The notes: a model not told the origin generated them from the sequence alone. A stretch of 64,000 bases of DNA from Trichormus sp. NMC-1 (GCF_001858025.1 NZ_LZQD01000003.1:371692-435691), one strand, 5' to 3'; shown: positions 38,669 to 48,821, numbered from the stretch's first letter. A program made the numbers and translations.

Positions 38669-41600
38669 AGGAATTTGCAGAGGAATACTGACTGTAAATG
38701 TTGTTCCCTCGTCTATTTGGCTATCTAATGTAATTTCACCTTTGTGCAGATCAACACATTTTTTGACTATTGCTAAACCCAAACCTGTACCAGAAATCTT
38801 GCTAACGTTAGAAGCTCGATGAAAAGATGCAAATAAATTAACTTTATCTTCTTCAGGAATACCAATACCCGAATCTTTAATTTTAAATATCAGCTTGTCG
38901 GTATCTCTAGTCAAACTAAAATAAATGAAACTATTTTCAGGAGAATATTTAATGGCATTGCTAAGAAGATTTGTCAGAATTTGGCGGAGGATTTTCGGAT
39001 CAAATTGAACAACCAAAGTGTCATCTAATATCGGCTCACTGGCATTTAAGAAAAACTCTATTGTATGTTTGCTGCTAGTACCTTCTATTTGATCTTTGAG
39101 ATGACGACAGAAGCCAATGATATCTAATGCTTCTGGGTTGAATTCCATCCTCTCAGCTTCAGCGCGGTTGATCATGAGGACATCATCAAGAAGTTGGACG
39201 ATATGCTTGATGGTTTTTTGGATAATCTCTAGGTGTCCATGTTTTTTTTCTGTAGTCAGACGATCGCTAAAATTTTGTAAAATGCCTGTAGATGAGGAAA
39301 TAATAGCTAAAGGTGTGCGAAACTCATGGGATGCCATAGTAATGAAGCGCGCTCGCATTTGGCTGACTTCTTTTTCTTTAACCAAAGACAGTTGTAATTG
39401 CTCAAATAAATCTGCTTGCTGAATGGCGATCGCTAATTGGTTAGCTATTTGTTGCAATAATTGGGCTTCCCCATCTTCCCAAATGCGTTTTGTACTACAA
39501 GCATGGACAACTAATACGCCCCAGAGTTTGTTATTAGGAGCATTTACCCAGCGCCCGGTTTCATTTTCTCCAATTTCCTGCAAGATGGGAGCGACAATTT
39601 TCGACTGGATATTTCCTGCTAAGGAATATTCTACCAAGCAATTAGTCCAGATATCGTTCATCACATCAGGCACAATCCGGGGTTGACCTTGCCAGTAACA
39701 GTCTAAAATCTCTTGTGACCATCTTTCGTCGTCCCAATGAAGATCCTTTAAAGCCACATAACCGTTAGCAACAACTTCTTCGACAATTTGACTTTTACCA
39801 TCAGGAAACAGACGGAATACAATCACCCGCTCAACTTGCATTAATTCTTGAACGTGTTGGGTGATGGTGGCTAGAATATCTTTTAAATTTAGCTTGCTAC
39901 GAATTTGTTGAGTGATTTTCTGAATGATTTTTAGTCGTTGCAGTTGTAGTAAAATTTCCTCTTCTGCTTGCTTTCTAATGATCAGTTCTAACTGTACTTG
40001 CTCATATAAAGTAGATTGTTGAATAGCTATTGCTAATTGGTTAGCTATTTGTTGGACAAGTTCAATTTCAAAATCTTGCCAGTCACGGGGTTGAGAACAT
40101 TGATGAATACACAACAAACCCCATAAATTTTCTCCCTCTAGTAATGTCACAACTAAATTAGCTCGAATCTGAAATTGTGCCAAAACATCACGATGACAGT
40201 CTGTAAGTCCAGCATTGTTAATATCATCTACTACGTGCATTTTCCCTAGATGATAGTAAGCAGCATATTGTTCACCAAAACAATGATCATGAATTTTAAT
40301 TTTTAGTGCAGATTTAAAGCCACCAACTACAGATTCCGAGACAAATTCACCATCGTTAAAATTACTATGAGGAGCAAATTTAAAAATTCCTACCCTATCG
40401 GCATTTATTAATTGCCGAATTTCTTGAGTAGCAGTATTAAAAATACTGGACAAATCCAGGTATTGACGAATGCGTTGGGTAGTTTGGAGCAGCAAATGTT
40501 CTCTTTCGGCTTGTTGCTTAATTATTTGTTCTGCTTGCTTACGTTCTGTAATATCTTCGGCAATACCGACTAAATATTTCGGCTGGCCATGCTCATCTGT
40601 GATGGCGATTTTTTTGGTGTGTAATATGCGAATTCCCCGGTTTTTAGTATGAATTTCCTCTTCTAATATTTCATAAATCTCCTGTGAGGCAAGAGTTTTG
40701 CGATCTTCAGAAACAAAAAAATCTGCTTCTTCTGGGAAAAAGTCATAATCACTTTTACCTATCAATTCCTCTCGCGCATAACCTAAGAGATTTTCGGCTG
40801 CCTTGTTTAAACGGATAAATTTTAACTCATCAGCATCTTTAACAAAAATCATATTCGGAATATTTTCGATAATCGAGTTAAGGAATTTTTCACTGTTTAG
40901 CAATGCTTGGGTGCGTTCTTGAACTTGATTTTCTAAGTCTTGATTGAGGTGGTATAACTGATTTAAAGTTCTTTGAAGTTCCTGTTCTGTTTGTTTGCGC
41001 TCGGTGATGTCTTGGGACATCGACATACCTGCGATCACATTACCCTGCTGATCTCGCACAGGGATATTGTGGTCAAGGTAGAGGCGATCGCGATATAAAA
41101 TCTCCTCAATTGCAGATTCTCCAGTCAGTGCTTGCCGATAATTCCGTCCAATCCTCTCACCGATTTCTGCGGGAAAGATTTCCCAAATCGTTTTTCCTTC
41201 CATTTCTGCCTTACTCAAACCTGCACAAGCTAGTCCTAAGCCTCCAACCAGTAGGTATCGCAGGTCATGGTCAAATAGGACAACTGCCCCATTAGGAAAG
41301 TTATCTACCAGGGTGCGATAAAGCTGCTCACTTCGGCGCAAGGCTGCTTCTGCTTGTTTGCGAGTACTAATATCAGTAATTGTGCCGACATAACCAGTCA
41401 TCTTTCCGTCTAAATTTTTTTCTTGAACAGCTTGCCCAAATACCCAGGTTTCAACTCCATCCGGTCGCAAAAACCGATATTCCAAACTAAAAGTTCCACC
41501 TGTTTGGGTGCAGCGATCCCATTCTGCTGAAATCATATCTCGATCTTCCGGGTGTAAACCGCTGGACCAGCCCAAGCCTGCCGCTTCTTCAGGAGTTAAT

Positions 41601-43900
41601 CCAGCAATTTCACACCAGCGATCATTAACATACAAACAATTGCCCTCGGTATCGGCGCGGTAAATACCAACGGGGGCTGATGTTACCAGTGTTGCATAGC
41701 GTTGTTCACTTTCCTGTAATGCCAGTTTGATCAGCTTGCGTTCTGTCATATCTTCATAGCTGGCCACAACGCCGATGATTTCACCATCAGCGTTTTGCAT
41801 TGGTATTTTATTAGTGTTTAACCACCTGTGAATGTTGCCATGTTTCGTAAATGTTTGTTCAATATTGAACTTGGGCGTACCGGACTCCATGACGATGCGG
41901 TCATCTGCCTGATAAAGTGGTGCTTGTTCTCGCCAGACCAGATCAAAGTCTGTTTTGCCAATAATTTCCGCAGCCGAAGATAGTCCAGCATCTAAAAGTA
42001 GCTGGCGGTTGCAGCCCAAGTAACGGCAGTTGCGGTCTTTCCAAAAAATGGCTATGGGTAGGCTATCCATGACGAACTGCAACAGAATTTGGCTTTCTTG
42101 TAATGCCCGTTCTGTTTGTTGGCGAATGATTTCATTGCGTTTTGCTGCGGTGATGTCTCGTGCTGCCCAAATGACCGTTTCTGCTGAAATCGGTGAAACT
42201 TTAGCACCAAACCAAACTTCTTGATTGCCAATCTGTAAGCTGTATTCACACTCTGAGAATTGTTGTGTAGTTAGAGTTTGCTCAATAATGCTCACAAACT
42301 GATCTGCGAGGTGATGAGGAAAAACTTCATGGAGGGTTTTACCGAGCAACTCTTCAGCTGGTCGGTAAAGCTTATCAGGATTGGTGGGAGCAATTTTGAG
42401 ATAACGTCCCTGTTTATCTATCACCAGAATTACATCGACCATGGCATTAAACAGCCCTCGAAGTTCAGCTTCTGAGGCTTGGAGTGCTTTGAGCGCCTCT
42501 TGGCGTTCACGTTCAAGGCGTTTTTTATCACTAATATCTCGCCCTTCTGCAATCAGCATCACTATCTGTTCTGATTCATCTTTGAGGGGACGCAGAGAAA
42601 AATCTATGGTGCTTATCTGACCCCCAGCACCCAATATATCTACTTCGTAGCGGATAAATAATTCACCTTGGGCAGCAAGAGCGATCGCTTGTGTTAACTT
42701 CTCCTGAGTTGATTGAGAAATTGTCCACCAGTAAGTTTCCCAGAACGGTCGATTGATCACATCTTCTAATTGCTGTCCGCCAAAATTTAAAGCTGTTTGG
42801 TTGACTTCTAAGACAATTCCTGCGGTTGTCAGCAATCCGGTCAAATGAAAGGTGTTATCGAAAATAGCCCGAAATCTGCGCTCATTAGCTTGTAGTTCTT
42901 TCGTTCTTTTTTGTACCTTCTGCTCTAGAGAGGTATTGAGATTTTGCAAGTTTTGATAAAGTTCTGCCTGTTGAATGGCCACAGCCATCTGCACAGAAAG
43001 TTGCTGGAGTATACCAAGTTCATTTGTTTCCCATTCACGAGTCCCGCTGCATTGGTGAACAATAAGTAACCCCCAAAGTTGATAGGTAGAAGCGGACTGA
43101 TCAGTTACTTCTGTGTTGAACAAAATGGGTACAACCAGGTTAGCCTTAACCTGAAATTGCTCTAGTATGTTGATATAGGAGGCTTTTAGTCCAGCATGAT
43201 GGATATCAGAAATTGCTTGAATTTTGCCGTTAAGATAGGCTATTGCCTGATTCTCTCGAAAGCAACTATCCTGAATTTCACAGTTTAGGAAGGTTTTCCA
43301 CTGAGGTAGTACAGATTCAGCAACAATTTTACCATTCATCTGGGAATCAAACTGGGACACCATCACCCGATCTGCTTTGAGAAATTCCCGAACATCTTGA
43401 ACGGCTGTTGACAAAATTTCCTCTAAACGCAAAAACTGACGAATGTGAAGTGAGATCCCAGCTAACAACTGCTGTTGTTGCTCCTGCATCCGAATCTGCT
43501 CTATCAACCGGGTTTTCTCTAGAGTGGTATGAACAGCGCGGTGGAGTCCACTAGAGGTGAGTTTGCTCTTGATTAAATAGTCCTGAACACCACTCTTCAT
43601 AGCTTGAACAGCTATGGTTTCATCTCCTTGCTGTGTTAACATAATGACTGGAATTTTTATACTACCAGATTGCAACCGCAACTGGTTCAGAAATTCCAAC
43701 GCATCCATATCTGGCAGTTGATAGTCTAGAAGTATTAAGTCTGGACTGGTTTGCTCCAGTTGCGTTAATGCTTCTGCTCCTGTCTCAGTTTCAATAAAAT
43801 CGTAAGTAGTAGCTATATCCTGAGCTAAGTAATTGCAGTATAATAACCTATCTTCTGACGAATTCTCCAGAATCAGAATTAAGTAATGGGAGATTGCCAT
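38660..43900 (-). CDS. Large hybrid histidine kinase: receiver, multiple PAS and GAF domains
   Basis: 1746 residues. N-terminal receiver (1-125; phospho-acceptor Asp in LILLDYQLPD), a GAF domain (about 155-315), a series of PAS domains (RRFRAIFDNTF, MVDVILVIDKQGR, MDSLPIAIFWKDRNCRYLG, TSAPVGIYRADTEGNCLYV, NFPNGAVVLFDHDLRYLL, IIENIPNMIFVKDADELK), two more GAF domains (about 1170-1490), and a kinase core (MASHEFRTPLAIISS, NLLSNAIKYSPEN, IKDSGIGIPEED, GTGLGLAIVKK). No membrane segment. The receiver at the N terminus suggests it acts in a relay. 202 bp (41942-42143) are copied in chimeric patch 3. Confidence 0.93.
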   Translation of the reverse strand: MAISHYLILILENSSEDRLLYCNYLAQDIATTYDFIETETGAEALTQLEQTSPDLILLDYQLPDMDALEFLNQLRLQSGSIKIPVIMLTQQGDETIAVQAMKSGVQDYLIKSKLTSSGLHRAVHTTLEKTRLIEQIRMQEQQQQLLAGISLHIRQFLRLEEILSTAVQDVREFLKADRVMVSQFDSQMNGKIVAESVLPQWKTFLNCEIQDSCFRENQAIAYLNGKIQAISDIHHAGLKASYINILEQFQVKANLVVPILFNTEVTDQSASTYQLWGLLIVHQCSGTREWETNELGILQQLSVQMAVAIQQAELYQNLQNLNTSLEQKVQKRTKELQANERRFRAIFDNTFHLTGLLTTAGIVLEVNQTALNFGGQQLEDVINRPFWETYWWTISQSTQEKLTQAIALAAQGELFIRYEVDILGAGGQISTIDFSLRPLKDESEQIVMLIAEGRDISDKKRLERERQEALKALQASEAELRGLFNAMVDVILVIDKQGRYLKIAPTNPDKLYRPAEELLGKTLHEVFPHHLADQFVSIIEQTLTTQQFSECEYSLQIGNQEVWFGAKVSPISAETVIWAARDITAAKRNEIIRQQTERALQESQILLQFVMDSLPIAIFWKDRNCRYLGCNRQLLLDAGLSSAAEIIGKTDFDLVWREQAPLYQADDRIVMESGTPKFNIEQTFTKHGNIHRWLNTNKIPMQNADGEIIGVVASYEDMTERKLIKLALQESEQRYATLVTSAPVGIYRADTEGNCLYVNDRWCEIAGLTPEEAAGLGWSSGLHPEDRDMISAEWDRCTQTGGTFSLEYRFLRPDGVETWVFGQAVQEKNLDGKMTGYVGTITDISTRKQAEAALRRSEQLYRTLVDNFPNGAVVLFDHDLRYLLVGGLGLACAGLSKAEMEGKTIWEIFPAEIGERIGRNYRQALTGESAIEEILYRDRLYLDHNIPVRDQQGNVIAGMSMSQDITERKQTEQELQRTLNQLYHLNQDLENQVQERTQALLNSEKFLNSIIENIPNMIFVKDADELKFIRLNKAAENLLGYAREELIGKSDYDFFPEEADFFVSEDRKTLASQEIYEILEEEIHTKNRGIRILHTKKIAITDEHGQPKYLVGIAEDITERKQAEQIIKQQAEREHLLLQTTQRIRQYLDLSSIFNTATQEIRQLINADRVGIFKFAPHSNFNDGEFVSESVVGGFKSALKIKIHDHCFGEQYAAYYHLGKMHVVDDINNAGLTDCHRDVLAQFQIRANLVVTLLEGENLWGLLCIHQCSQPRDWQDFEIELVQQIANQLAIAIQQSTLYEQVQLELIIRKQAEEEILLQLQRLKIIQKITQQIRSKLNLKDILATITQHVQELMQVERVIVFRLFPDGKSQIVEEVVANGYVALKDLHWDDERWSQEILDCYWQGQPRIVPDVMNDIWTNCLVEYSLAGNIQSKIVAPILQEIGENETGRWVNAPNNKLWGVLVVHACSTKRIWEDGEAQLLQQIANQLAIAIQQADLFEQLQLSLVKEKEVSQMRARFITMASHEFRTPLAIISSSTGILQNFSDRLTTEKKHGHLEIIQKTIKHIVQLLDDVLMINRAEAERMEFNPEALDIIGFCRHLKDQIEGTSSKHTIEFFLNASEPILDDTLVVQFDPKILRQILTNLLSNAIKYSPENSFIYFSLTRDTDKLIFKIKDSGIGIPEEDKVNLFASFHRASNVSKISGTGLGLAIVKKCVDLHKGEITLDSQIDEGTTFTVSIPLQIPLK

Positions 43901-44089
43901 AAAGCTTTTTCAATAATTAAATTAATTCACACTTTAAATTATATTTTAGCGTAGCTTTTTTTCCTAATTTATCACAAAAACCTCACGGTAGTTTACACTG
44001 CCACTTTCTAGACTTGATAATGTTGGTTTTTTTGTTGTAATTTTTCTCAAAGTACCGTTTGTCTGATTTGTCTAGAATGTATCGTTAAT

Positions 44090-44503
44090 TTACGTCCTAG
44101 ACAAAAACCTCTGCAAAAACTTAGCCCATTCTGCTGCGAGGTGAACTTCTGTAAATGGAACACGAATTGATTTAGCAGTATTCAATAAAAACTCTAATTC
44201 AATTTGACGACCTTTTTCGGGTGGATTTTCTAAATCTACTGAATTACCATTTACCAAAAAGCGGATTTCTTCAACATCCAATAAAGAAAAAGTTTCTAAT
44301 TCAATTGGTCCTTTAGTTGTAGGTTTTCCCCAAGTGATATCATTACCTTTTTGAGCTAATACTGCATAGATATCATATTTAGCCCGTTCAAACTGTTCTG
44401 CCCAAATTCGATAAGCTTCAAGTTTCTGATATTCCTGTGAACCTTGCCACGCTAACCAGAAAAATATCACTAACAAAGGCAACCATAAAAGACCACGTTC
44501 CAT
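44090..44503 (-). CDS. Small membrane-anchored protein of unknown function
   Basis: 137 residues. One N-terminal hydrophobic segment (GLLWLPLLVIFFWLAWQ) then a charged soluble domain (YQKLEAYRIWAEQFERAKYD, PIELETFSLLDVEEIRFLV). Likely anchored by its N terminus; family not recognised. 403 bp (44068-44470), which include almost the whole gene except its first 11 codons, are repeated in patch 3. Confidence 0.75.
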   Translation of the reverse strand: MERGLLWLPLLVIFFWLAWQGSQEYQKLEAYRIWAEQFERAKYDIYAVLAQKGNDITWGKPTTKGPIELETFSLLDVEEIRFLVNGNSVDLENPPEKGRQIELEFLLNTAKSIRVPFTEVHLAAEWAKFLQRFLSRT

Positions 44504-44852
44504 AATAATTCGTAATTCGTAATTCGTAATAGTGCTTACAGTCCCGCTAGGGATACGTAATTCGTAATTTGTAATTAGAAAATAGACAAAAGAGTAGAGT
44601 TTATCGTCATCTCCCCCATCTTCCCAATCAATACTCAGGCTCTAAAATCTGCCAATTACCAATTGAAAAATATAGTTTGGCATAAATAGACCAATCCTTA
44701 CAACCACACACCATGACTTCACAGCAGTGTCTTAACCTCATGCAAGCACTGGTTACATTGTATGACAAAGCTGCCTCGTTTTAATGCCAGGGATGATCCC
44801 TAATACTCCCTATTATGAGTTATGGTAGTGAGCAAACTGACAATGAGTTGAT
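44504..44852. other. Intergenic region with heptamer-type repeats
   Basis: No gene seen. TAATTCG-type repeats at 44511-44533 and again after a CCCGCTAGGGA hairpin near 44542-44552. The divergent promoters of the small membrane protein and the subtilase must be here. Confidence 0.5.
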
Positions 44853-46679
44853 ATGAGAAGACTTATATTATTGTCCTTGTTTGTCATTGGGTTGACAACT
44901 GCTGTGTTTGGGTTTCTGAATTTGCAGGGATTGGCAGCTAAAGGTGACTTTGAGACAATTTTGCTGGATTTTCGGGAAGATATTGGAGAAACCGTCATTA
45001 AAAAGGATTTACAAGCGATCGCACAACAATATAATGTCACACCTCAACTGGATAATAAATATTCAGCAGCGGACAATGTGTATATTATCAAAGGCGATCG
45101 CCAACGGTTGCAAAACCTCAAAAAATCTCCCTTTGCCAAAGCCACAGAATTCATCGAGCCAAATTATATTTATAAAACAGTTCCCGAAGGTAAAGCCACA
45201 GCATCAGCAAACGAACCAGTAAATCCCTCATTAATTGGTCCCAATGACCAATATTACAGCAAACAGTGGAACCTGCACAAAATTGGCATAGAAGGCGCGT
45301 GGAATCTGACCAAAGGTAGTGGTATTAAAGTTGCGGTTATTGACACCGGCATTACCCAAGTCCGCGACTTAGCCGAGACAAAATTCGTCAAAGGCTACGA
45401 CTTTGTTAACGACACCGAAGCAGCCAACGACGACAACGGACATGGAACCCATGTTGCCGGTACAGTCGCCCAAGCCACCAATAACAACTATGGTGTCGCT
45501 GGAGTTGCCTACGAAGCCAGCCTCATGCCCTTAAAAGTGCTAAATGCCTATGGTTCAGGAACAGTTGCCGATATTGCCGAAGCCATCAAATTTGCCGCCG
45601 ATAAAGGCGCAGACGTGATTAACATGAGTCTAGGTGGTGGTGGTGAAAGCCAACTGATGAAAGAAGCCATCGAATATGCCCACAGAAAAGGTGTAGTCAT
45701 CATTGCCGCTGCCGGAAATGAAAGCACTAATGGGGCTAGTTATCCAGCCCGTTACCCCCATGTAATCGGCGTTTCCGCCTTTGGACCAGATGGAGAAAAA
45801 GCAGAATATTCCAACTATGGTGCTGGCGTAGATATCTCCGCTCCTGGGGGGAGTGAAACCGGCGGAATTCTCCAAGAAACTATTGATGAAAATGGCGAAG
45901 GTGTATTTTTAGGACTCCAAGGAACCAGCATGGCTTCCCCCCACGTTGCTGGTGTGGCAGCATTAATTAAAGCTGCGGGAGTTACAGACACAGATGAAAT
46001 TTTAAAAGTTCTCCAACAATCAGCCAGAGTTATTCAAGATGATGGTTTGAACTATTATGGCGCTGGACAACTTAACGCCGAAGCCGCAGTTAAACTTGCC
46101 ACCCAAGGACAAATCAGTTTTCCCGATTTCTTCCGGTGGTTACGGGATAACGGCTATATCAACCCTGGCTTTTGGATAGATGGCGGAGCGATCGCACTAT
46201 TACCTAAAATATTCATGGTAGTAGGTTCTTATCTCCTCGCTTGGTTCTTACGGGTTTACTTCCCCTTCACTTGGAGTTGGTCTTTATCCAGTGGGTTAAT
46301 TTTTGGTAGTTCTGGGTTATTCTTCCTCAAGGGAATTTATATCTTTGATCTTCCTCAATGGCCTTTCCGGGTTTTGGGTAGTTCCATTCCTGAACTAGGC
46401 AATAGCATACAAGGAACAGGTGCTTTAAATCCCATCTTTGCTTCTGTGCTAATTCCCCTGACATTGATAGTATTACTGTTAGGACATCCCAATTGGAAAT
46501 GGTTTGCTATTGGTTCAAGTTTGGGAATAGCCGCCTGTTTAACAGTCAGTGCCATTTATGATCCCGCAGTTTGGGGATTAGGAGATGGTAACTTAGCCCG
46601 TACCTTCCTCATCGTTAATGCCCTACTTTGTTACGGGCTGGTACGTTTAGCATTAAAAGACGAGAAACAAACAGCTTAA
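44853..46679 (+). CDS. Subtilisin-like serine protease (S8) with polytopic C-terminal membrane region
   Basis: 608 residues. A signal or anchor segment (LILLSLFVIGLTTAVFGFL) and an I9-like propeptide region (about 35-110) precede the S8 catalytic domain: Asp in VAVIDTGITQ (near 163), His in GHGTHVAGTVAQ (near 198), oxyanion Asn in AAAGNES (near 289), Ser in GTSMASPHVAG (near 358). After residue 430 come four to five hydrophobic segments (LPKIFMVVGSYLLAWFLRV, IFASVLIPLTLIVLLLG, FLIVNALLCYGLVRLAL), so the protease is held in the membrane. Substrate unknown. Confidence 0.92.
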   Translation: MRRLILLSLFVIGLTTAVFGFLNLQGLAAKGDFETILLDFREDIGETVIKKDLQAIAQQYNVTPQLDNKYSAADNVYIIKGDRQRLQNLKKSPFAKATEFIEPNYIYKTVPEGKATASANEPVNPSLIGPNDQYYSKQWNLHKIGIEGAWNLTKGSGIKVAVIDTGITQVRDLAETKFVKGYDFVNDTEAANDDNGHGTHVAGTVAQATNNNYGVAGVAYEASLMPLKVLNAYGSGTVADIAEAIKFAADKGADVINMSLGGGGESQLMKEAIEYAHRKGVVIIAAAGNESTNGASYPARYPHVIGVSAFGPDGEKAEYSNYGAGVDISAPGGSETGGILQETIDENGEGVFLGLQGTSMASPHVAGVAALIKAAGVTDTDEILKVLQQSARVIQDDGLNYYGAGQLNAEAAVKLATQGQISFPDFFRWLRDNGYINPGFWIDGGAIALLPKIFMVVGSYLLAWFLRVYFPFTWSWSLSSGLIFGSSGLFFLKGIYIFDLPQWPFRVLGSSIPELGNSIQGTGALNPIFASVLIPLTLIVLLLGHPNWKWFAIGSSLGIAACLTVSAIYDPAVWGLGDGNLARTFLIVNALLCYGLVRLALKDEKQTA

Positions 46680-46723
46680 TAAGGTAATGGGTAATGGGTA
46701 AGTGGTATAGCAGGAGTCGGTAG

Positions 46724-46743
46724 GGGCGTATTGCAATACGCCC
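46724..46743. repeat. Palindromic dispersed repeat (GTATTGCAATAC), copy 3, truncated flank
   Basis: Perfect GGGCGTATTGCAATACGCCC. Compared with copies 1 and 2 the right flank stops at GTACAGG (46750), where chimeric patch 3 begins; the expected AGTCAGG is missing. Confidence 0.85.
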
Positions 46744-46750
46744 GTACAGG

Positions 46751-47355
46751 TTGTCTAGAATGTATCGTTAATTTACGTCCTAGACAAAAACCTCTGCAAA
46801 AACTTAGCCCATTCTGCTGCGAGGTGAACTTCTGTAAATGGAACACGAATTGATTTAGCAGTATTCAATAAAAACTCTAATTCAATTTGACGACCTTTTT
46901 CGGGTGGATTTTCTAAATCTACTGAATTACCATTTACCAAAAAGCGGATTTCTTCAACATCCAATAAAGAAAAAGTTTCTAATTCAATTGGTCCTTTAGT
47001 TGTAGGTTTTCCCCAAGTGATATCATTACCTTTTTGAGCTAATACTGCATAGATATCATATTTAGCCCGTTCAAACTGTTCTGCCCAAATTCGATAAGCT
47101 TCAAGTTTCTGATATTCCTGTGAACCTTGCCACGCTAACCAGAAAAATATCACATCAAAGTCTGTTTTGCCAATAATTTCCGCAGCCGAAGATAGTCCAG
47201 CATCTAAAAGTAGCTGGCGGTTGCAGCCCAAGTAACGGCAGTTGCGGTCTTTCCAAAAAATGGCTATGGGTAGGCTATCCATGACGAACTGCAACAGAAT
47301 TTGGCTTTCTTGTAATGCCCGTTCTGTTTGTTGGCGAATGATTTCATTGCGTTTT
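46751..47355 (-). pseudogene. Chimeric patch 3: copies of a small membrane gene and a kinase segment
   Basis: 46751-47153 repeats 44068-44470 (403 bp) and 47154-47355 repeats 41942-42143 (202 bp of the large kinase), with no mismatches seen and no shared base at the junction. The junction happens to preserve frame, giving a 173-codon open frame (46773-47294, minus strand) that fuses a PAS fragment to the small protein. It ends 10 bp before the next gene. Confidence 0.9.
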
Positions 47356-47365
47356 CAAAAAACAA

Positions 47366-47599
47366 ATGACTATTACAATTACAGGTACTATCGAACGTCG
47401 TAATATTGGTATGGGCGCATGGGCGTTATTTACAGACGAAGGCGTTACCTACGAAATACTCAAAGGCGCTGATAAAAGCTTACTCAAATCAGGACAAAAA
47501 GCCAAAGTCACGGGACAGGTACGGGAAGATGTCATGACAATTGCCATGATTGGCCCTGTTTTAGAGGTAAAATCCTTCGAGCTAATTAGTTCTGATTAG
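47366..47599 (+). CDS. Small beta-rich protein of unknown function
   Basis: 77 residues, starts MTITITGTIERRNIGMG. Alternating hydrophobic strands (KAKVTGQVREDVMTIAMIGP) suggest a small OB-like barrel. Not recognised. There is no ribosome site because chimeric patch 3 ends 10 bp before the ATG, so the native upstream region seems lost. It overlaps the next gene's 3' end by 14 bp on opposite strands. Confidence 0.7.
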   Translation: MTITITGTIERRNIGMGAWALFTDEGVTYEILKGADKSLLKSGQKAKVTGQVREDVMTIAMIGPVLEVKSFELISSD

Positions 47600-47912
47600 C
47601 AGCAGTAGAATCTAACACTTCTTGAATCCGACTTCTGAATTCCCCTTTGGGATGTCCCCCTTTAACCTCACCGATAATCTGAAATTCGGCTTCAGGTGAA
47701 TCACAGATAATATAGGTAGGCCATCCCATTTGTGATTTATCAGGATACTGGCTTAACAAAATTTTGCGGTATTGGCGATAAGTCGCCGTATCCTGCATTT
47801 TCACATCGATAAATAGCAAACCCAGTTCCTCAACCACCTTTTTGTCATAAAAAGACATCTTGTGGCAGATGCCGCATTCTTCTGAAGAGAACTTAATCAC
47901 AGATAAACTCAT
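47586..47912 (-). CDS. Thioredoxin-like protein with a CGIC motif
   Basis: 108 residues. The active-site-like CGIC is near residue 13 (SSEECGICHKM), then FIDVKMQDTATYRQY and the cis-Pro region GWPTYIIC near 75. Shorter in the N terminus than classical thioredoxins. Cytosolic. Target unknown. Confidence 0.8.
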   Translation of the reverse strand: MSLSVIKFSSEECGICHKMSFYDKKVVEELGLLFIDVKMQDTATYRQYRKILLSQYPDKSQMGWPTYIICDSPEAEFQIIGEVKGGHPKGEFRSRIQEVLDSTAANQN

Positions 47913-48220
47913 ATCGCTATAGAATCTCTAGCTTTTTTGTAAAAATTGCTTATTATGTCATAAAATAGTAACAGATTGCACGAGACTGCACAAAGGCATT
48001 AATTCTAGAAAAATAATTAAGAGTGCTATTATATATCGCCGCAATCATTCTGGAGTCATAGCTTCGGCTCAAAATAGAATGAAAGCGGGAAAGAAACAGG
48101 GCTTTACCTTTGGCAGAAAACAGGGTTAGACTAGTGGTCTACAGCAAGTGGCAACTGAAACAATCATATTGCTACAGTCTGGAGTAAATCAGATGGTATC
48201 CAAAACCAGCTTTGACCTAG

Positions 48221-48279
48221 AAAAAACCCCCCAGTTAGTGTTAGCCAGCTAGGGGAGCTTAGTTATCAGGGTGCATCTA
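48221..48279 (-). ncRNA. nsiR1: NsiR1 unit 1
   Basis: About 58 nt. Promoter motif TCCGGA at 48312-48317, -10-like TTTAAT at 48283-48288 (minus strand). Terminator stem CCCCTAG/CTGGGGG with T6 ending at 48221. RNA start is inferred from spacing. Confidence 0.85.
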
Positions 48280-48354
48280 CCAATTAAATGTTCTCAGGTA
48301 TGGCACAATCCTCCGGATAAATTTTCCCTAGGAAGCGTGTTTTTATTTCTAAAT

Positions 48355-48413
48355 AAAAAAACCCCCCAGTTAGTGTTAGCCAGCTAGGGGAGTTAGTTAT
48401 CAGGGTGCATCTA
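48355..48413 (-). ncRNA. nsiR1: NsiR1 unit 2
   Basis: Same organisation. TCCGGA at 48446-48451. The upstream flank between TCCGGA and the -10 box differs from the other units. Confidence 0.85.
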
Positions 48414-48451
48414 CCAATTAAATGTTCTTGGTTTAACTGACAATATCCGGA

Positions 48452-48821
48452 TCAAGTTTTGATAATCAAGGTGTGAAAAAGTTGCCCATAAATTTCTACA
48501 AATCTATCCTTAAGGCACAATTTCTTCAGATAAAGCCGTGGTAAAACCGGATGGTAATTTATTGATATGAACCTATCCCCAAAAAACTTGTAGCTAATTT
48601 GTTTGGGGAAACTGTATCAAATTAATTGCCGATGTCCTGAGACTAGGTAATAGAAGAATTACCTGAAGAATACATCTGTCAGAAGTTAGGAGTCAGTCAA
48701 TTGAGGATTTTGAAGGAGTGATCAATTGCCGTTCATCTCTGGAGCGATTGACCCATTACAAATAATAATTTTGAGATTAATCTAGATTTTATGAAGCGGT
48801 AGTATGATTGATCTTAACCAC
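48452..48821. other. Gap in the NsiR1 array
   Basis: No NsiR1 unit and no gene visible. It holds a CCCCAAA/TTTGGGG inverted repeat at 48577-48608 that is not clearly a decayed unit. Confidence 0.4.

Noticed and set aside
48577-48608. CCCCAAA/TTTGGGG hairpin as a ninth NsiR1 unit
   Set aside because: It lacks the conserved TTAGCCAGCTAGGGG and GTTATCAGGGTGC sequence and a correctly placed TCCGGA.
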